64,000 bases of DNA from Bombardia bombarda (GCA_030512295.1 JAULSR010000002.1:4154001-4218000), one strand, 5' to 3'. Positions 12,198 through 22,254 are shown, counted from the first letter of the stretch. Notes: generated from the sequence alone by a model not told the origin. Translations and numbers: made by a program.

Positions 12198-12814
12198 CTA
12201 ATCGTTCATGACGTTACCTCCTTGCCTTGCCTCTCTTGCTTTCACACTACCACTGATTAAAAAAGCGGAAACCGCTTCCAATGTGAGCTGGAACGGCGTC
12301 ATGGAAAGGGAGGCCGTCATCATGACGGGTTGTGCCAGGAGAAAATGACCCCAAGCATCACCAACGACGTCCCCAGTCGTCACGCTACTCTTGGCTGCGG
12401 GGTTGGCATCCGTGGGAGGACTCGTTGGAGCCTCGGCCTTGTTGTCAATCTTGATGCCCTTCTCCAGCTGGTAATTACCCCCTCATACCCAAGAGGGTAC
12501 TTTCTGAGGAGCTCCCTCATAGTGTCCATGGCGCTGGTTTCGCCTCGGTTAACTTCTGCGACTTGTACTCAAGCCCGATTCCCCGGGTCTAGGGGCGTGT
12601 CACTTACATAGTTCGGTGTATGAGGTTTCCTGGATAAAGAGAAGAGGCATGGAGATCAAAGCGGCTGTAGAAAGTTGGTCAGCTGCGTCCCTATCCTGTG
12701 GGATAAATGGACCAAGAAGTGTGCTAGAGCTGTCCAATGAACACCCTGATCAACGTACTCGATGACCTTGATGGTGACAGGAATTTCTTTATCCCAGACA
12801 GACTTGTCCGCCAT
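12198..12814 (-). CDS. Hypothetical protein, three exons, interrupted by a one-base gap
   Basis: On the minus strand, exons 12814-12743, 12695-12608 and 12561-12198 splice through introns of 47 and 46 bp into a coherent chain that starts MADKSVWDKEIPVTIK and passes through QLSTAALISMPLLF and NRGETSAMDTMRELL. At the C5 run 12478-12482 (G5 on the coding strand) the frame is one base short. Adding one base lets the chain continue as GNYQLEKGIKIDNKAEAP and on to a stop at 12198. The tail contains a hydrophobic patch (LAQPVMMTASLSMTPF). I do not recognise the family. Either a real gene with a homopolymer miscall or a young pseudogene. Confidence 0.42.
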
Positions 12815-12917
12815 CTTGAATATACTCTCAGATTCTGGGGTTCACTAGTTTCGAATGGATGCTTGCATTCAGCAAAGTTCAAACGGCAAGTCCTGGATTT
12901 TGAACCGGAGGGGAAAT

Positions 12918-12934
12918 GGGGGGGGGGGGGGGGG
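12918..12934. repeat. G17 homopolymer
   Basis: Seventeen consecutive G residues in the spacer upstream of the minus-strand hypothetical gene. Confidence 0.97.
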
Positions 12935-13232
12935 TTGTGTCTGCCCTTTTTAGTAAAAGCTTGGCCGGTAGATCACACAATATGTGGGCCTGGTGATTGT
13001 AGGTGCTTGGACTGACCGGATGACTGGAAGAATCCAAGTCAAAGCTTAGTACCTTTTCCATGCGGCTGCCCGTGTGCGAGCAGAAACTTGACACTGTATT
13101 CTATCCCTGGCGAGGGAAGTGCCCACCCTATGTAACGTTGTGGCGTTATGGTCAAGGCAGGTCCAAGTCTACACTTTCTGATCATAGTTAAACCAGCAAA
13201 AGCCGACACAATACACTAGCCAATTTTCCAAG

Positions 13233-13692
13233 TTACGTCGAACCACGATGATGGAACGGCATCCTCCCACCACGCGTTGTATTTGCACTGCTTCCCCGTC
13301 GAGGATTAAAGCCAGAACCGCTATCCGTGACCTCCAATCCACGCTTGATGACGGCCAGTTCGGACATGCGGGCAAACATGATCTCGCCGCCACGACCTAG
13401 CGCAAATAAGGGCTTCCGTAGGGTGTTGGACGCTATCCAGTCATTTGGCAGGAAGAAGTGCCTTACATGATGCACCATCTTTCCGTTTTCAATACCATAC
13501 TTGATTTTGACACCAATCTTGGAGAGTGTGACAATCTTCAGACATACATGATGTGCAAAAGGAACATTAAGCAAATGGTCACATCCGGCAGTCAACCCAG
13601 ATTTTACTCGGAAAGATGTAGCCGCCATAGGACCAGAATGTGCATGCAGAGGAAGCGACAATCTGCGCCTTGAAGAGACGTCGGATGTTCAT
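13233..13692 (-). CDS. Possible two-exon hypothetical protein
   Basis: Minus-strand exons 13692-13597 and 13535-13233 would give 132 aa, beginning MNIRRLFKAQIVASSACTFW and, after a 61-bp intron, continuing IVTLSKIGVKIKYGIENG and HFFLPNDWIASNTLRKPLF. The donor GTTGAC is weak, which lowers confidence. No domain recognised; the Arg/Gly-rich C-terminus looks disordered. It could instead be the remains of a longer gene. Confidence 0.3.
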
Positions 13693-13990
13693 GGAGCTGA
13701 TTGTTGACTCCGGTCTTGACTGGCAGCACTGTCCAAACTGCTCTTTGACAAATTGAACCGTCGCACAAAGCCCGCCAACGACTCCCCAACAAAGACAGCC
13801 GGCTGGTTCAGCGGCCGCCAATTATCACCTGGCGCACGATGGGGTTCGAACCGTCACAACACCCGATCCAACAAAGACTCCCTATCCCGTACCAACTTTC
13901 GCTGGAACCCCCTTTTTTTAAAGTTCCCGTCTGTTACTCCCACTGACACCGCCCCACATCCAACCTTCATTGCTATCCAGCACTATCATC

Positions 13991-14703
13991 ATGGGCATCT
14001 CCCAAGCCCCATCGAAGCTCTCAAGCAAACTCTCCCCATCTCCCAGTTCGCCCTGCCAGACAGCAAAGAGTTTAGTGCGTTAAACAGCGCCACCTACCAG
14101 TCGGCTCTATGCTCCGACATCGTCCCCGCCTGCATCTTCCAACCCAAGAACAGCGAGGAAGTGTCTGTCTTTGTGAAGACCATCACGCCCTTTGTTCTCT
14201 CAGGCAAAGCTACGTTTGCTATTGTCGGTGCCGGCCGTCAGCCTGCACCCGGCTGCAACAACATCAAGGATGGCATCACCTTGAACCTTGGGGCTCCTGA
14301 AGGGCATTGAGATAGGCAGTGGCACCGTGGCTATTGCTGCTGGTGAAGTCTGGGGTGATGTCTATGACAAGCTGGGCGAACAGGGACTCGGCTGCTCTGG
14401 GTCGCGGTCTTCCAAGGGCGGCATTGGTGGCTTGGCCTTGTCGGGTAAGTATGTCCCTTGTGCTGGGTACCAATCCAACAGTGAATCGAAAGCTGACTGA
14501 TAAAAAGGCGGTCTGGTACTTCGGCCCCAGCTTCCCGGGGACAAGTTCAGGCACTCGTCGGCGAGCTCCAGAAGCCCGATGCGTCTCCAGAGACTCATCT
14601 CATAGTGAGCTTGGGATACACCGCTCTATTTGGCCCCGAGCCTGTGGGCATGAACCAGATGTATTACACCCAGGAGGTCGAGAAGCCGGCTGTTCTGGAG
14701 TAA
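13991..14703 (+). pseudogene. Relic of an FAD-linked (BBE-type) oxidoreductase
   Basis: Pieces of one protein appear in order but in different frames: IEALKQTLPISQFALP, then a PCMH-type FAD domain block FAIVGAGRQPAPGCNN, then GTVAIAAGEVWGDVYDKLG and GGIGGLALSG, then, after a missing middle section, LIVSLGYTALFGPEP and MNQMYYTQEVEKPAVLE followed by a stop. There is a frameshift near the start (about 14005) and another near 14295. The segment between the FAD domain and the substrate domain is shorter than in intact homologues, and the C-terminal BBE segment is absent. Intact family members are secreted or peroxisomal flavoenzymes frequent in secondary-metabolite clusters. With several lesions and a truncation this is a pseudogene rather than a sequencing artefact. 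Confidence 0.72.
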
Positions 14704-14719
14704 AAGGTGCATGACTCGA

Positions 14720-15723
14720 AAACATAACCCACTCCGGCTCCGTCTTTGCAAGTCCTCTAGCCTCCGGAATCACCCTCACCCTCTTGATAATATCAGCTTT
14801 CACCTCCTCGTGTGCCATGATATCAGCCAAGACCAACTTCCGCTCCTACTTTCCCAGCTTGGAGAAAGTCCCACCAGTCGTTTATCCAGACCTGTGGCCC
14901 GCAGGACCAGCATTCGCTTTAGTCTACGATGCCGGTGTGGTGTCTCAGTTTACCCAAACAAGAAATCTTCCCAAACTGCACGACCTGACTAATTACATCA
15001 AGCCGTTGTTGACCTCAGGTCTTGATATTATTTCCACAGAAGGCAAGGTATGGAAGAAAGACCTGGAGATCAAGATTCAGTCAGGGGTTTGGCCCGCGCA
15101 ACATCACTGCCTTGCTCCCGGAGCTCATTGATGACGTGCTGGTGTTTGTCAATGTCCTGCAACAGTTAGGTGGCAAGAACCGTACCTGGGGACCGGTTTT
15201 TCCACTCAAGGAAAAGGCAACAAACCTGACGTTTGACGCTATTTGCAGAGTCTCGCGTTGTAAGCAACTAACCAAAGCCCGCGATAGATAGACTCATCCC
15301 ACCAACACCTGTCCGCTCTTCCCAGAGACATGCAGCTCCACCAACAATCCAGTCTGACATGCGTCCCCCTGCACACTCAATCCTCCTCGACCAAATCCGC
15401 TTAATTGAACCTCCTCAACAGCGAACTCGGCTTTCTCTATCGCTATAACCCATTGCACCGAGCCCGTATCTCTAGAAATAACAGCACAATGCACAGTCTC
15501 ATATCCCCCTACATCCGCACAAAATTACAAAGCTCAGACACCCCAACCCACGGAGCAAGCGCAGTCGACTTTGCTATCCAAGACATCAACCGCTCTACCG
15601 AGTCCAAGATCCCCTCTCACGACCCCGTCTTCATCCCAACCCTGATCGCAAACATAAAATCCTTCCTCTTCGCCGGGCAAGACACAACAGCCTCAACAAC
15701 CTGCTTCATACTCAAGCCACGCT
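14720..15723 (+). pseudogene. Truncated cytochrome P450 relic
   Basis: Recognisable P450 blocks occur in order: a hydrophobic N-terminus, YPDLWPAGPAFALVYD, VVSQFTQTRNLPK, ISTEGKVWKKDLEIKI, then after a one-base shift near 15088 GPRNITALLPELIDDVLVF and WGPVFPLKEKATNLTFDAIC, and finally the I-helix FLFAGQDTTASTTCFIL. The frame is also broken between about 15260 and 15410. Homology stops right after the I-helix; the K-helix ExxR and the haem Cys loop are missing. The break coincides with the 3' end of the convergent mannosyltransferase gene. It is a different P450 type from the intact one at 10149. Confidence 0.78.
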
Positions 15724-17247
15724 ACGAATAGTCGCAGCATTGATCTCTCCCGCCTTATTCTTAGCATCGGCTTGGTCAAGCTGCCAGTAACCCCCAATCT
15801 CCCCAAAATGTTTTTCCCAGCCTGGGAGAATCTCATTCGTATCCCTCACCGACACGTCAGACATATCGGTGCACATAGCCGACCTGAACTTATCCGTCTT
15901 GTTCTTATGGTAGTAGGCAGCGCCGTCCCAGATGATGGCGACATTGACATTCACAGCGGGGTCTTCGTCGGTGGGCGCACGCTTGTAGTGACGAAAGTAT
16001 CCTCCCTTCTCATCTCGGTTCCACCGCATGATCTCGAGCGCAACGGTCTTGAAGGCACCGCCATGTAGAAAGGCAACGCGGCCGTCATCGGGGTGGTGCT
16101 GAGCGAACGAGTGGCCACAGTAATACCCTTCGTTCTCAGTGCCGACGCTGGTGAGCCATTTGAGAGGGCGACCGTAGTCCGTCTTCAGCGCGTGCCATGC
16201 GAAGCGAAACATATCCTTATCGCCGAGCAGAAACTGGTTATAGTAGGCACCTTGCTCATTGTTCAACCACGACGCCAGCTGCAGATGATACCAGAAACGC
16301 CGCTTGTCAACCATGAGCTGTCCACTCTCCTGTTCGTACTCGTCCATGCGGCAGGGTGTGTTGGTGATGGCCCACGCTGGGTTTTGGGGCCACGACCGCG
16401 CGATGTCAGGCCAAAAGACTGTGTGGTGCTCCTTGTAGACGGCAGAGTCGTACAATGTGGCTGGGTCGATGACGGGTACATTGTCAGAGTCGAGGAGGAG
16501 GGGCTCAGCGAACTTGGAGTTGATAAGCGAAGCTGTCTTGAGTTGGTAGTTGATATAGAGACCATCCTTTTTGATATGGATAATGTTGTGCTCCTTGGAA
16601 AGGTCGTTGAAGGAGATGGGCTGGTACATGTCGGACAGCTCTTTCATGGACTCGTCCGTCATCTCGTCGTCCCAGTAGTGTATCTCGATGGCGATCTTGG
16701 ACTTGAGGTAGACAAGCTGCCTGAGAATGACCTTGACCCGCATCAAGGTGTCTTGATTGCCGGCAACAATGACCAAGCCCCTGCCCTGAAACCTGTCCTT
16801 GACCTTGTCATACGGTATCATGCCATGTCCAGTTCCAGTCCCAGCATCTCCCGCAATGTAGGCGTGCCATTCTTTGCGACGGGAGGCAATCTCTTCGTCT
16901 GGTCGATCGTGTACCACCCAGTCGGAGTCCTTGTCGTATTGAAAGTCGACGGGCTCCTCGGACGGCCAGGTGCATGTCTGTTTCGCTTCTTTGACGGTGA
17001 TGCCATTGAGTCGCGTTACTGCTTGGAAATGGCGGTGGAAGGAGTCGGCTGATGGGAGCATGTGGGCATCGGCCACCAGTCCCAGTTGCGCGTCGGCCGC
17101 GACGAGGGCGTCGCTGGAGCCAAAGACTGGCTTTTGTATTTGCGATCCGAACAGCGCATCGCGGCTCTGGAACAGGAAGAAGACAAGGCTAAGGCATGTT
17201 AATGCAGCGGCCAGCAGAAAGAGCGGCCGTTTCGCAATGACTCCCAT
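15712..17247 (-). CDS. Alpha-mannosyltransferase, GT71/Mnn-type type II membrane protein
   Basis: A single uninterrupted frame of 511 aa. It has a short cytosolic N-terminus, one transmembrane anchor (about residues 8-27), a stem, and a luminal catalytic domain. GRGLVIVAGNQ opens the nucleotide-sugar fold and LLLDSDNVPVIDP carries the DxD metal/GDP-mannose motif at residues 253-255. WYHLQLASWLN and HGGAFKTVALEIMRWN are further conserved-looking blocks. Known Mnn1/Mnn2-type enzymes act in the Golgi to add alpha-mannose branches to N- or O-glycans; acceptor specificity cannot be told here. The stop codon lies inside the last bases of the truncated P450 relic on the other strand, so a rearrangement appears to have joined them. 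The upstream spacer carries a G16 run. Confidence 0.85.
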   Translation of the reverse strand: MGVIAKRPLFLLAAALTCLSLVFFLFQSRDALFGSQIQKPVFGSSDALVAADAQLGLVADAHMLPSADSFHRHFQAVTRLNGITVKEAKQTCTWPSEEPVDFQYDKDSDWVVHDRPDEEIASRRKEWHAYIAGDAGTGTGHGMIPYDKVKDRFQGRGLVIVAGNQDTLMRVKVILRQLVYLKSKIAIEIHYWDDEMTDESMKELSDMYQPISFNDLSKEHNIIHIKKDGLYINYQLKTASLINSKFAEPLLLDSDNVPVIDPATLYDSAVYKEHHTVFWPDIARSWPQNPAWAITNTPCRMDEYEQESGQLMVDKRRFWYHLQLASWLNNEQGAYYNQFLLGDKDMFRFAWHALKTDYGRPLKWLTSVGTENEGYYCGHSFAQHHPDDGRVAFLHGGAFKTVALEIMRWNRDEKGGYFRHYKRAPTDEDPAVNVNVAIIWDGAAYYHKNKTDKFRSAMCTDMSDVSVRDTNEILPGWEKHFGEIGGYWQLDQADAKNKAGEINAATIRSVA

Positions 17248-18012
17248 CGCGACATGAGGATGACAAGCCGATGAATAGATGAAAGGTGGGGGGGGGGGGG
17301 GGGATTAAGTCATGGCATGGCATTTGCACGCAAGTTGCTGCGCTGGACAAAAATTCCAAGGAATAACCCCATTTGCGGATCTCAATCGAGCTAAGCGTGT
17401 TACCCCTGCCAAGATGATCTCGCTCCCGCCCACCCACATTTAGCGAGCCGTCCAATAAGATGCCCCGCGTTGCCAAGATTTAGCGATGCACAAGTTGCAC
17501 ACTGTGAGACAAGGGCCATTGACCAGAAATTCCATTAACCAGACATTCCATGGACCAGACATTCCATGGACCAGACATTCAGATTTCACATCACCAAGAA
17601 TAACCCACCAGCAATGGCTCCACCAGCTGCCATGACGGGCACTAATTAGACTTGCTCTTGTGAAAATCTTGATGGAGTTACCCTTCATCCAGACAGTTTG
17701 GTCACGCAGGATTTGGCGAATACCACTAGACTAAGTTGTCGAGTCACACATCCTTTAAAACCATCTGCTTCTCTTCGCTAAGTGCGATCAACCTTACGCC
17801 AACCAACAACTTCTAACAACTTCTGAATTCCTTCGCCTCCTCCAGCCTTTTGTGACAACGAGTGATATAACGCATGACGGTCAGTTGAGGGTTTGGTAAC
17901 CCGAAGACTCGCATAAAAGACATGTCGCTGACTCTCTTCGTAACAAAAGCGACACGGCTCGGTGGTTGAGTCGGAATACCCTCCCCACCCTGCACAATGA
18001 AAGAGTCAGAGT
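17248..18012. other. Intergenic with G16 run and tandem repeats
   Basis: Mannosyltransferase promoter. A G16 homopolymer occupies 17288-17303, about 40 bp upstream of the minus-strand ATG. A 16-bp tandem repeat lies at 17523-17580. No coding region seen. Confidence 0.6.
17523..17580. repeat. 16-bp tandem repeat containing CCATGG
   Basis: Unit ccagacattccatgga at 17539-17554 and 17555-17570, with a diverged first copy at 17523-17538 and a partial fourth copy to 17580. Confidence 0.93.
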
Positions 18013-18351
18013 TCACATTATCCAGCTCAGTCTTAGTCGAGTTCCATGATATCGTCTCGTGATCCCCTGATTTAAGAATCCTGTTAAGCCCCGGGAAGAG
18101 ATATCAGCAAAAGTCGAAATTTTTAGACAGCTATGCAATTTGTGGGATTTGATATTGACTACTAACCAATTTGTCAGCTCGTTGGAATCAAAGGCAGCTA
18201 AAATCTCGTCCACACCGAAGAACAACAAAGCCAAAGGTGTTGAAGCAAGTGGAAATGAGTGTGTCATGGTACCCGATTTTGGATCCCAGACTAAAAGGTG
18301 TGCTCTGCCGCTGGAGGCAAGGTGTACATCGTCTCGACTGAATTCAAGCAA
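18013..18351 (-). pseudogene. WD40-repeat fragment fused behind an aldo/keto reductase relic
   Basis: Read on the minus strand, the frame that carries the reductase C-terminus continues without a stop into LASSGRAHLLVWDPKSG, then THSFPLASTPLALLFFGVDE and ILAAFDSNELTNW. These have the spacing and W-D dipeptide of WD40 blades as found in the C-terminal half of fungal NACHT/NLR (NWD) proteins. Only about two blades are present, followed by unrelated sequence and a stop at 18013. The NLR placement is from memory of the family; the WD40 likeness is visible directly. Confidence 0.6.
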
Positions 18352-19740
18352 TTCGTCAAATATGTCAAAGCCCAGGTGACGGCTGGGATCTAGGAATCGA
18401 ATTGGCCCACGGTTTGAGGACAACTTATCCACAATCTCGAAGTCGGTGTCCGGAAGTTTCTTCACCTCGAGGTTCTGCTGCATGTGTTCTTCACTAACAG
18501 ACTTTAGCACAACGGGAATGCCTTTCTGCACAGCCCATGAAAGACAGACCTGAAGAGGTTAGCATTTTGAAAGGTTTCAAGTCCAGCATCGTAGGATCAA
18601 CATAGTTACCTGAGCTGGGGTCATGCCACATCGTCGTGCCACCTCGATGATCTAATGATAACTGTTGGCAAAGTTTCAATGAGTATTTGTCAAACACATC
18701 TTGAACTTATAGCCGGGTCCTCGGTTGGAAAAGGCTCATCCGGATGACCCCTGACTACCGGCACTGGTCGCCCACCCAAGGGCTGATGGGCCATGAGCAG
18801 GATTCCGTTTCTTGACGACATCTCATGTTGAGGGAGGTATCTGCACGACATGTGTTAATTGCCTGAACATAGCAACTGGGTCAATAGTACATACGGGTGG
18901 ATCTCGACTTGGTTCACAGCCGGAACAATTCTAGCAATTTCAAGGATTCTTTGTGTTTTAAGTATATTAAAGTTTGAAAGGCCTTGAGGAGCAGTTAGTC
19001 ATATCCTCACGACGACGTAGGTTCTGTAATGTTGGAACTTGCCGATAGCGCGAGCTTTGCCTGAGTCCACAAGCTTTTCCATCGCTTGCCAAGTTTCCGG
19101 ATATCTTTTCGACAAGTCATAGTCAATGACTGGCTACAATCTTGTTAGCTCCAGTTCTAAACTCGATTGAACTCGGAAATATAGCTACAACCTTCCCATT
19201 CCCATTTCCACTAGGATGCCGGATTGTCTTGTTATTCCCACCAACCTTATAAGCATGTGGGACTTCACCAGAGCAAGGTTAGCTGCGTCTATGGTTTCGA
19301 ACAAGCTTTGGAGATGAAACCTCACACTGCATAAGGTAGAGGTCGACTTTTATGTCTCTGATTAGTGTATCACTCATCAATGGCCATGCAGAGGAAGTGC
19401 AGGTGCTATACCATAGTCTAATTGAAGATCTCTGAGGGTCAAATCCAGTGCTCTCTCCACGTCAGCGGGCTCGTGCCAAGTCTGTGCCCTGAAACAATTG
19501 TTATTTGTCAATGCAACCAAGCAAGGCAATCAGTGGAGGTTTGTTCCACTTACAGCTTGGGCGTCACAAAGATCTTCTCCCTGGGAATATTGTTTTCTCG
19601 AATTGCTTCGCCGATTTCTTCCTCGTTCCCGTAAGCACTGGCTCCATCGATGTGTCGGTATCCCGACTTCAAAGCTGCTTTTACAGCATCACAGACATAC
19701 CATTCGCTCATTCCAAAATCTGAGCCCAAGAACGATTATG
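18352..19740 (-). pseudogene. Aldo/keto reductase relic, intron-rich, broken at both ends
   Basis: Minus-strand pieces reconstruct most of an AKR: SGYRHIDGASAYGNEEEIGE (catalytic Asp and Tyr region), VTPKLAQTWHEPADVERALD, DLYLM, AYKVGGNNKTIRHPSGN, IDYDLSKRYPETWQAMEKL, LSNFNILKTQRILEIAR, VPAVNQVEIHP, GILLMAHQPLGGRP, CGMTPAQVCLSWAVQKGIP and LKSVSEEHMQQN. At least six short introns separate them, one with a GC donor at about 19041. The frame fails by one base at two joins (around 19258 and 18705), there is a stop just upstream of the first block in place of the usual N-terminal beta-hairpin, and the C-terminus runs straight into a WD40 fragment. Probably non-functional; some of the one-base faults could be consensus errors. 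Confidence 0.7.
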
Positions 19741-20655
19741 AAGACCGGATTGCTTTATATGCCTTGTAAGTTAACGAATGCCATGACACAACATTTTTTA
19801 TGAAGGTATGTATACTGATATTGGCCTTGGCATTAGGCGATTTAATCTTTATGCAGCAACCTTGTTCCCCGAGAATGGTGAGTTTTTACAGATGTAAGTG
19901 TATTGGTTGCTGATGATCTATCTTGTTCCAAATATCTATTAGACTGACATCTAACTATTCTAGGGTACTGGACGAAGCTCAACGACTGGCGGAGAAGTAT
20001 GCAGCTGGATACCAAGAAGACACCACAGTTCCTTGTGAGTTGGATAGGTACCTAGCGACGGGTTAACATCCTATTATCGTGATAATATCTAGCATTGTTC
20101 GCTTTATTATGTCATTACAATTTGACGGAAACCAGCTACCTACATGTATGTACCTTTAAACTTGGGTCTTACAAACCTGCAGGAGACGTCGTCAAGATCT
20201 GCGCCTGGTACATAAGTGAAGGTTGCCCTGCTATCTCCTTTTCAAGTGTTGTCTGCTATCGGGCTCCTCTTCGTCCATTACCTCACTCGCCTCACGGAAT
20301 CTATCACTAAGATGTGGGGCATTCATGTCCATTTCTCAGGGGTTGAGCGGCATTGTTCTTACTGTGTGGGGTCAACTCCCTGTAAGTAAATAATCAAAAT
20401 GTAGCCCCCGATAACAAGATAATTGATTGCACAACAGGATCTTGTGGTGGTCCACGTGATGCGATGCCCAAAGAACGTTTGGCCGCACTTGCGCTGTGGA
20501 TAAGGCGCCTGGCATTGCGGGGTCGAACTAAGGACCCCGGACGAAAGAAGTAGGTAGCTCTTGCAGCACGAAGCTTTCCATCCTGCCTGCCCACCCGTCT
20601 GTCGCGCAGTGCTGCCTTATTTTGCGTTCGATTTGCGTCAACTCTCTCCTTCCCG
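19741..20655. other. Spacer with a possible gene fragment
   Basis: Between about 19970 and 20320 (plus strand) a splice-compatible chain reads VLDEAQRLAEKYAAGYQEDT, then SLFALLCHYNLTETSYLH, then GDVVKICAWYISEG, with GT/AG borders between them. It is too short and unanchored to call a gene and could be a decayed exon set. From about 20390 the sequence is the promoter and 5' UTR of the dipeptidase. Confidence 0.3.
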
Positions 20656-22254
20656 ATGCTGCCCCGCATCACTCTCTGCCGACCTTCCCAATTGACTCTG
20701 ACTTTGACCAGAAGCATACCGAGACCCTTCATCTCTCCTCTACATAAAAGGATCTCAGCATCCTCCCAGCAAATCCGACCATACCTCAGCGACTCGATCC
20801 GCGCCCACCAAGCCCAAAAATCCAAGATGGCCCCTCAACTCGATGGCTACTTCAAGCAGGTGGACGACATGTCCAACCACTTCATTGAGCGCCTGCGCCA
20901 GGCTGTTGCCATCCCCTCCGTCTCCTCAGAAGCCCTCCGCCGTCCCGATGTCGTCCGCATGGGCCACTTCCTCGCCGACGAACTGACCAAGCTCGGCGCC
21001 ACCGTCGAGCTGAGGCCCCTCGGCAAGCAGCACGGCACCAACCTCGACCTGCCCCCCGTTGTCCTCGCCCGTTACGGCAGCGATAAGAAGAAGCGCACCA
21101 TTCTCGTCTATGGCCACTACGACGTGCAGCCGGCCGAGAAGGAGGACGGCTGGAACACGGAGCCTTTTGATCTGACCGTTCTCGACGACGGTCGTATGTT
21201 TGGTCGCGGCTCGACTGACGACAAGGGTCCCGTCCTGGGATGGCTCAACGCCATCGAGGCCCACCAGAAGGCCGGCATTGACTTCCCCGTCAACCTGCTC
21301 ATGTGCTTCGAGGGCATGGAGGAATACGGCTCGGACGGGCTCGAGGATCTTATCAACGAGGAGGGAAAGAAGTACTTTGCCGACGCCGATGCTGTCTGCA
21401 TCAGCGACAACTACTGGCTCGGTACTGAGAAGCCGTGCCTGACATATGGCCTGCGCGGATGCAACTACTACAGCGTCGAGATCTCGGGCCCCGGCGCCGA
21501 CCTGCACAGCGGTGTCTTTGGCGGCACCGCACAGGAGCCCATGACCGATCTGGTGCGCGTGCTCGCCTCGCTCGTCGACACCGACGGCAAGATCCAGATC
21601 AAGGGCATCGCCGAGCAGGTCGCTCCCGTGACAAAGGAGGAGGAGGGCCTGTACGATGGCATCGCATTCACCATGGACACGCTGCACGAGGCTCTGGGCA
21701 GCAAGACAACCATCTTCGAGGATAAGAAGTCGACGCTGATGGCAAGGTGGCGGTACCCGTCGTTGTCTGTCCACGGCGTTGAGGGCGCCTTCTCCGCGCC
21801 CGGGGCCAAGACTGTGATCCCGGCCAAGGTGATTGGCAAGTTCTCCATCCGGACAGTGCCCAACATGGAGATTGAGAAGACCCACCAGTGCGTGTACAAG
21901 CATGTGCAGGAGGCCTTTGACAAGCTCAACTCCAAGAACACCATGAAGGTGTACGAGCAGCATTCGGGCAAGTGGTGGGTCGCCAGCCCGCACCACTGGA
22001 ACTTCGCCGCAGCCTCCAAGGCTACCCAGCGCGTCTGGGGTGTGCAGCCCGACTTCACACGCGAGGGTGGCAGCATCCCTGTCACCATCACCTTTGAGGA
22101 GGCGACGGGCAAGAACGTCCTGTTGCTGCCCATGGGTAGCTCCACGGATGGCGCACACTCGATCAACGAGAAGCTTGACAAGAAGAATTACATTGAGGGC
22201 ATCAAGCTGCTGGGCGCCTATCTGCACTACGTTGCTGAGGAGCCCATGGTGTAG
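20656..22254 (+). CDS. dug1: M20 metallodipeptidase, Dug1/CNDP type (Cys-Gly dipeptidase)
   Basis: A single exon of 532 aa. All M20 signatures are present: YGHYDVQPAEKEDGW (metal His and Asp), GRGSTDDKGP (bridging Asp), CFEGMEEYGSDG (Glu pair), CISDNYWL and the C-terminal SSTDGAHSINEKL His. Yeast Dug1 cleaves Cys-Gly in glutathione turnover and other dipeptides in the cytosol. The reading frame begins 57 residues upstream of the Dug1-like start: MAPQLDGYFKQ at 20827 has an excellent aagATGG context and matches where the family begins. The extra N-terminus (MLPRITLCRPSQLTLTLTRS, Arg/Ser-rich, no acidic residues until about residue 46) resembles a mitochondrial presequence. Two products from leaky initiation are therefore plausible. 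Confidence 0.94.
   Translation: MLPRITLCRPSQLTLTLTRSIPRPFISPLHKRISASSQQIRPYLSDSIRAHQAQKSKMAPQLDGYFKQVDDMSNHFIERLRQAVAIPSVSSEALRRPDVVRMGHFLADELTKLGATVELRPLGKQHGTNLDLPPVVLARYGSDKKKRTILVYGHYDVQPAEKEDGWNTEPFDLTVLDDGRMFGRGSTDDKGPVLGWLNAIEAHQKAGIDFPVNLLMCFEGMEEYGSDGLEDLINEEGKKYFADADAVCISDNYWLGTEKPCLTYGLRGCNYYSVEISGPGADLHSGVFGGTAQEPMTDLVRVLASLVDTDGKIQIKGIAEQVAPVTKEEEGLYDGIAFTMDTLHEALGSKTTIFEDKKSTLMARWRYPSLSVHGVEGAFSAPGAKTVIPAKVIGKFSIRTVPNMEIEKTHQCVYKHVQEAFDKLNSKNTMKVYEQHSGKWWVASPHHWNFAAASKATQRVWGVQPDFTREGGSIPVTITFEEATGKNVLLLPMGSSTDGAHSINEKLDKKNYIEGIKLLGAYLHYVAEEPMV

Noticed and set aside
13832..13862. tRNA T-arm-like ggttcgaacc
   Set aside because: No cloverleaf could be built: acceptor and anticodon stems do not pair.
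16093..17052. A 319-codon plus-strand ORF opposite the mannosyltransferase
   Set aside because: Val/Gly-rich antisense artefact with no domain.
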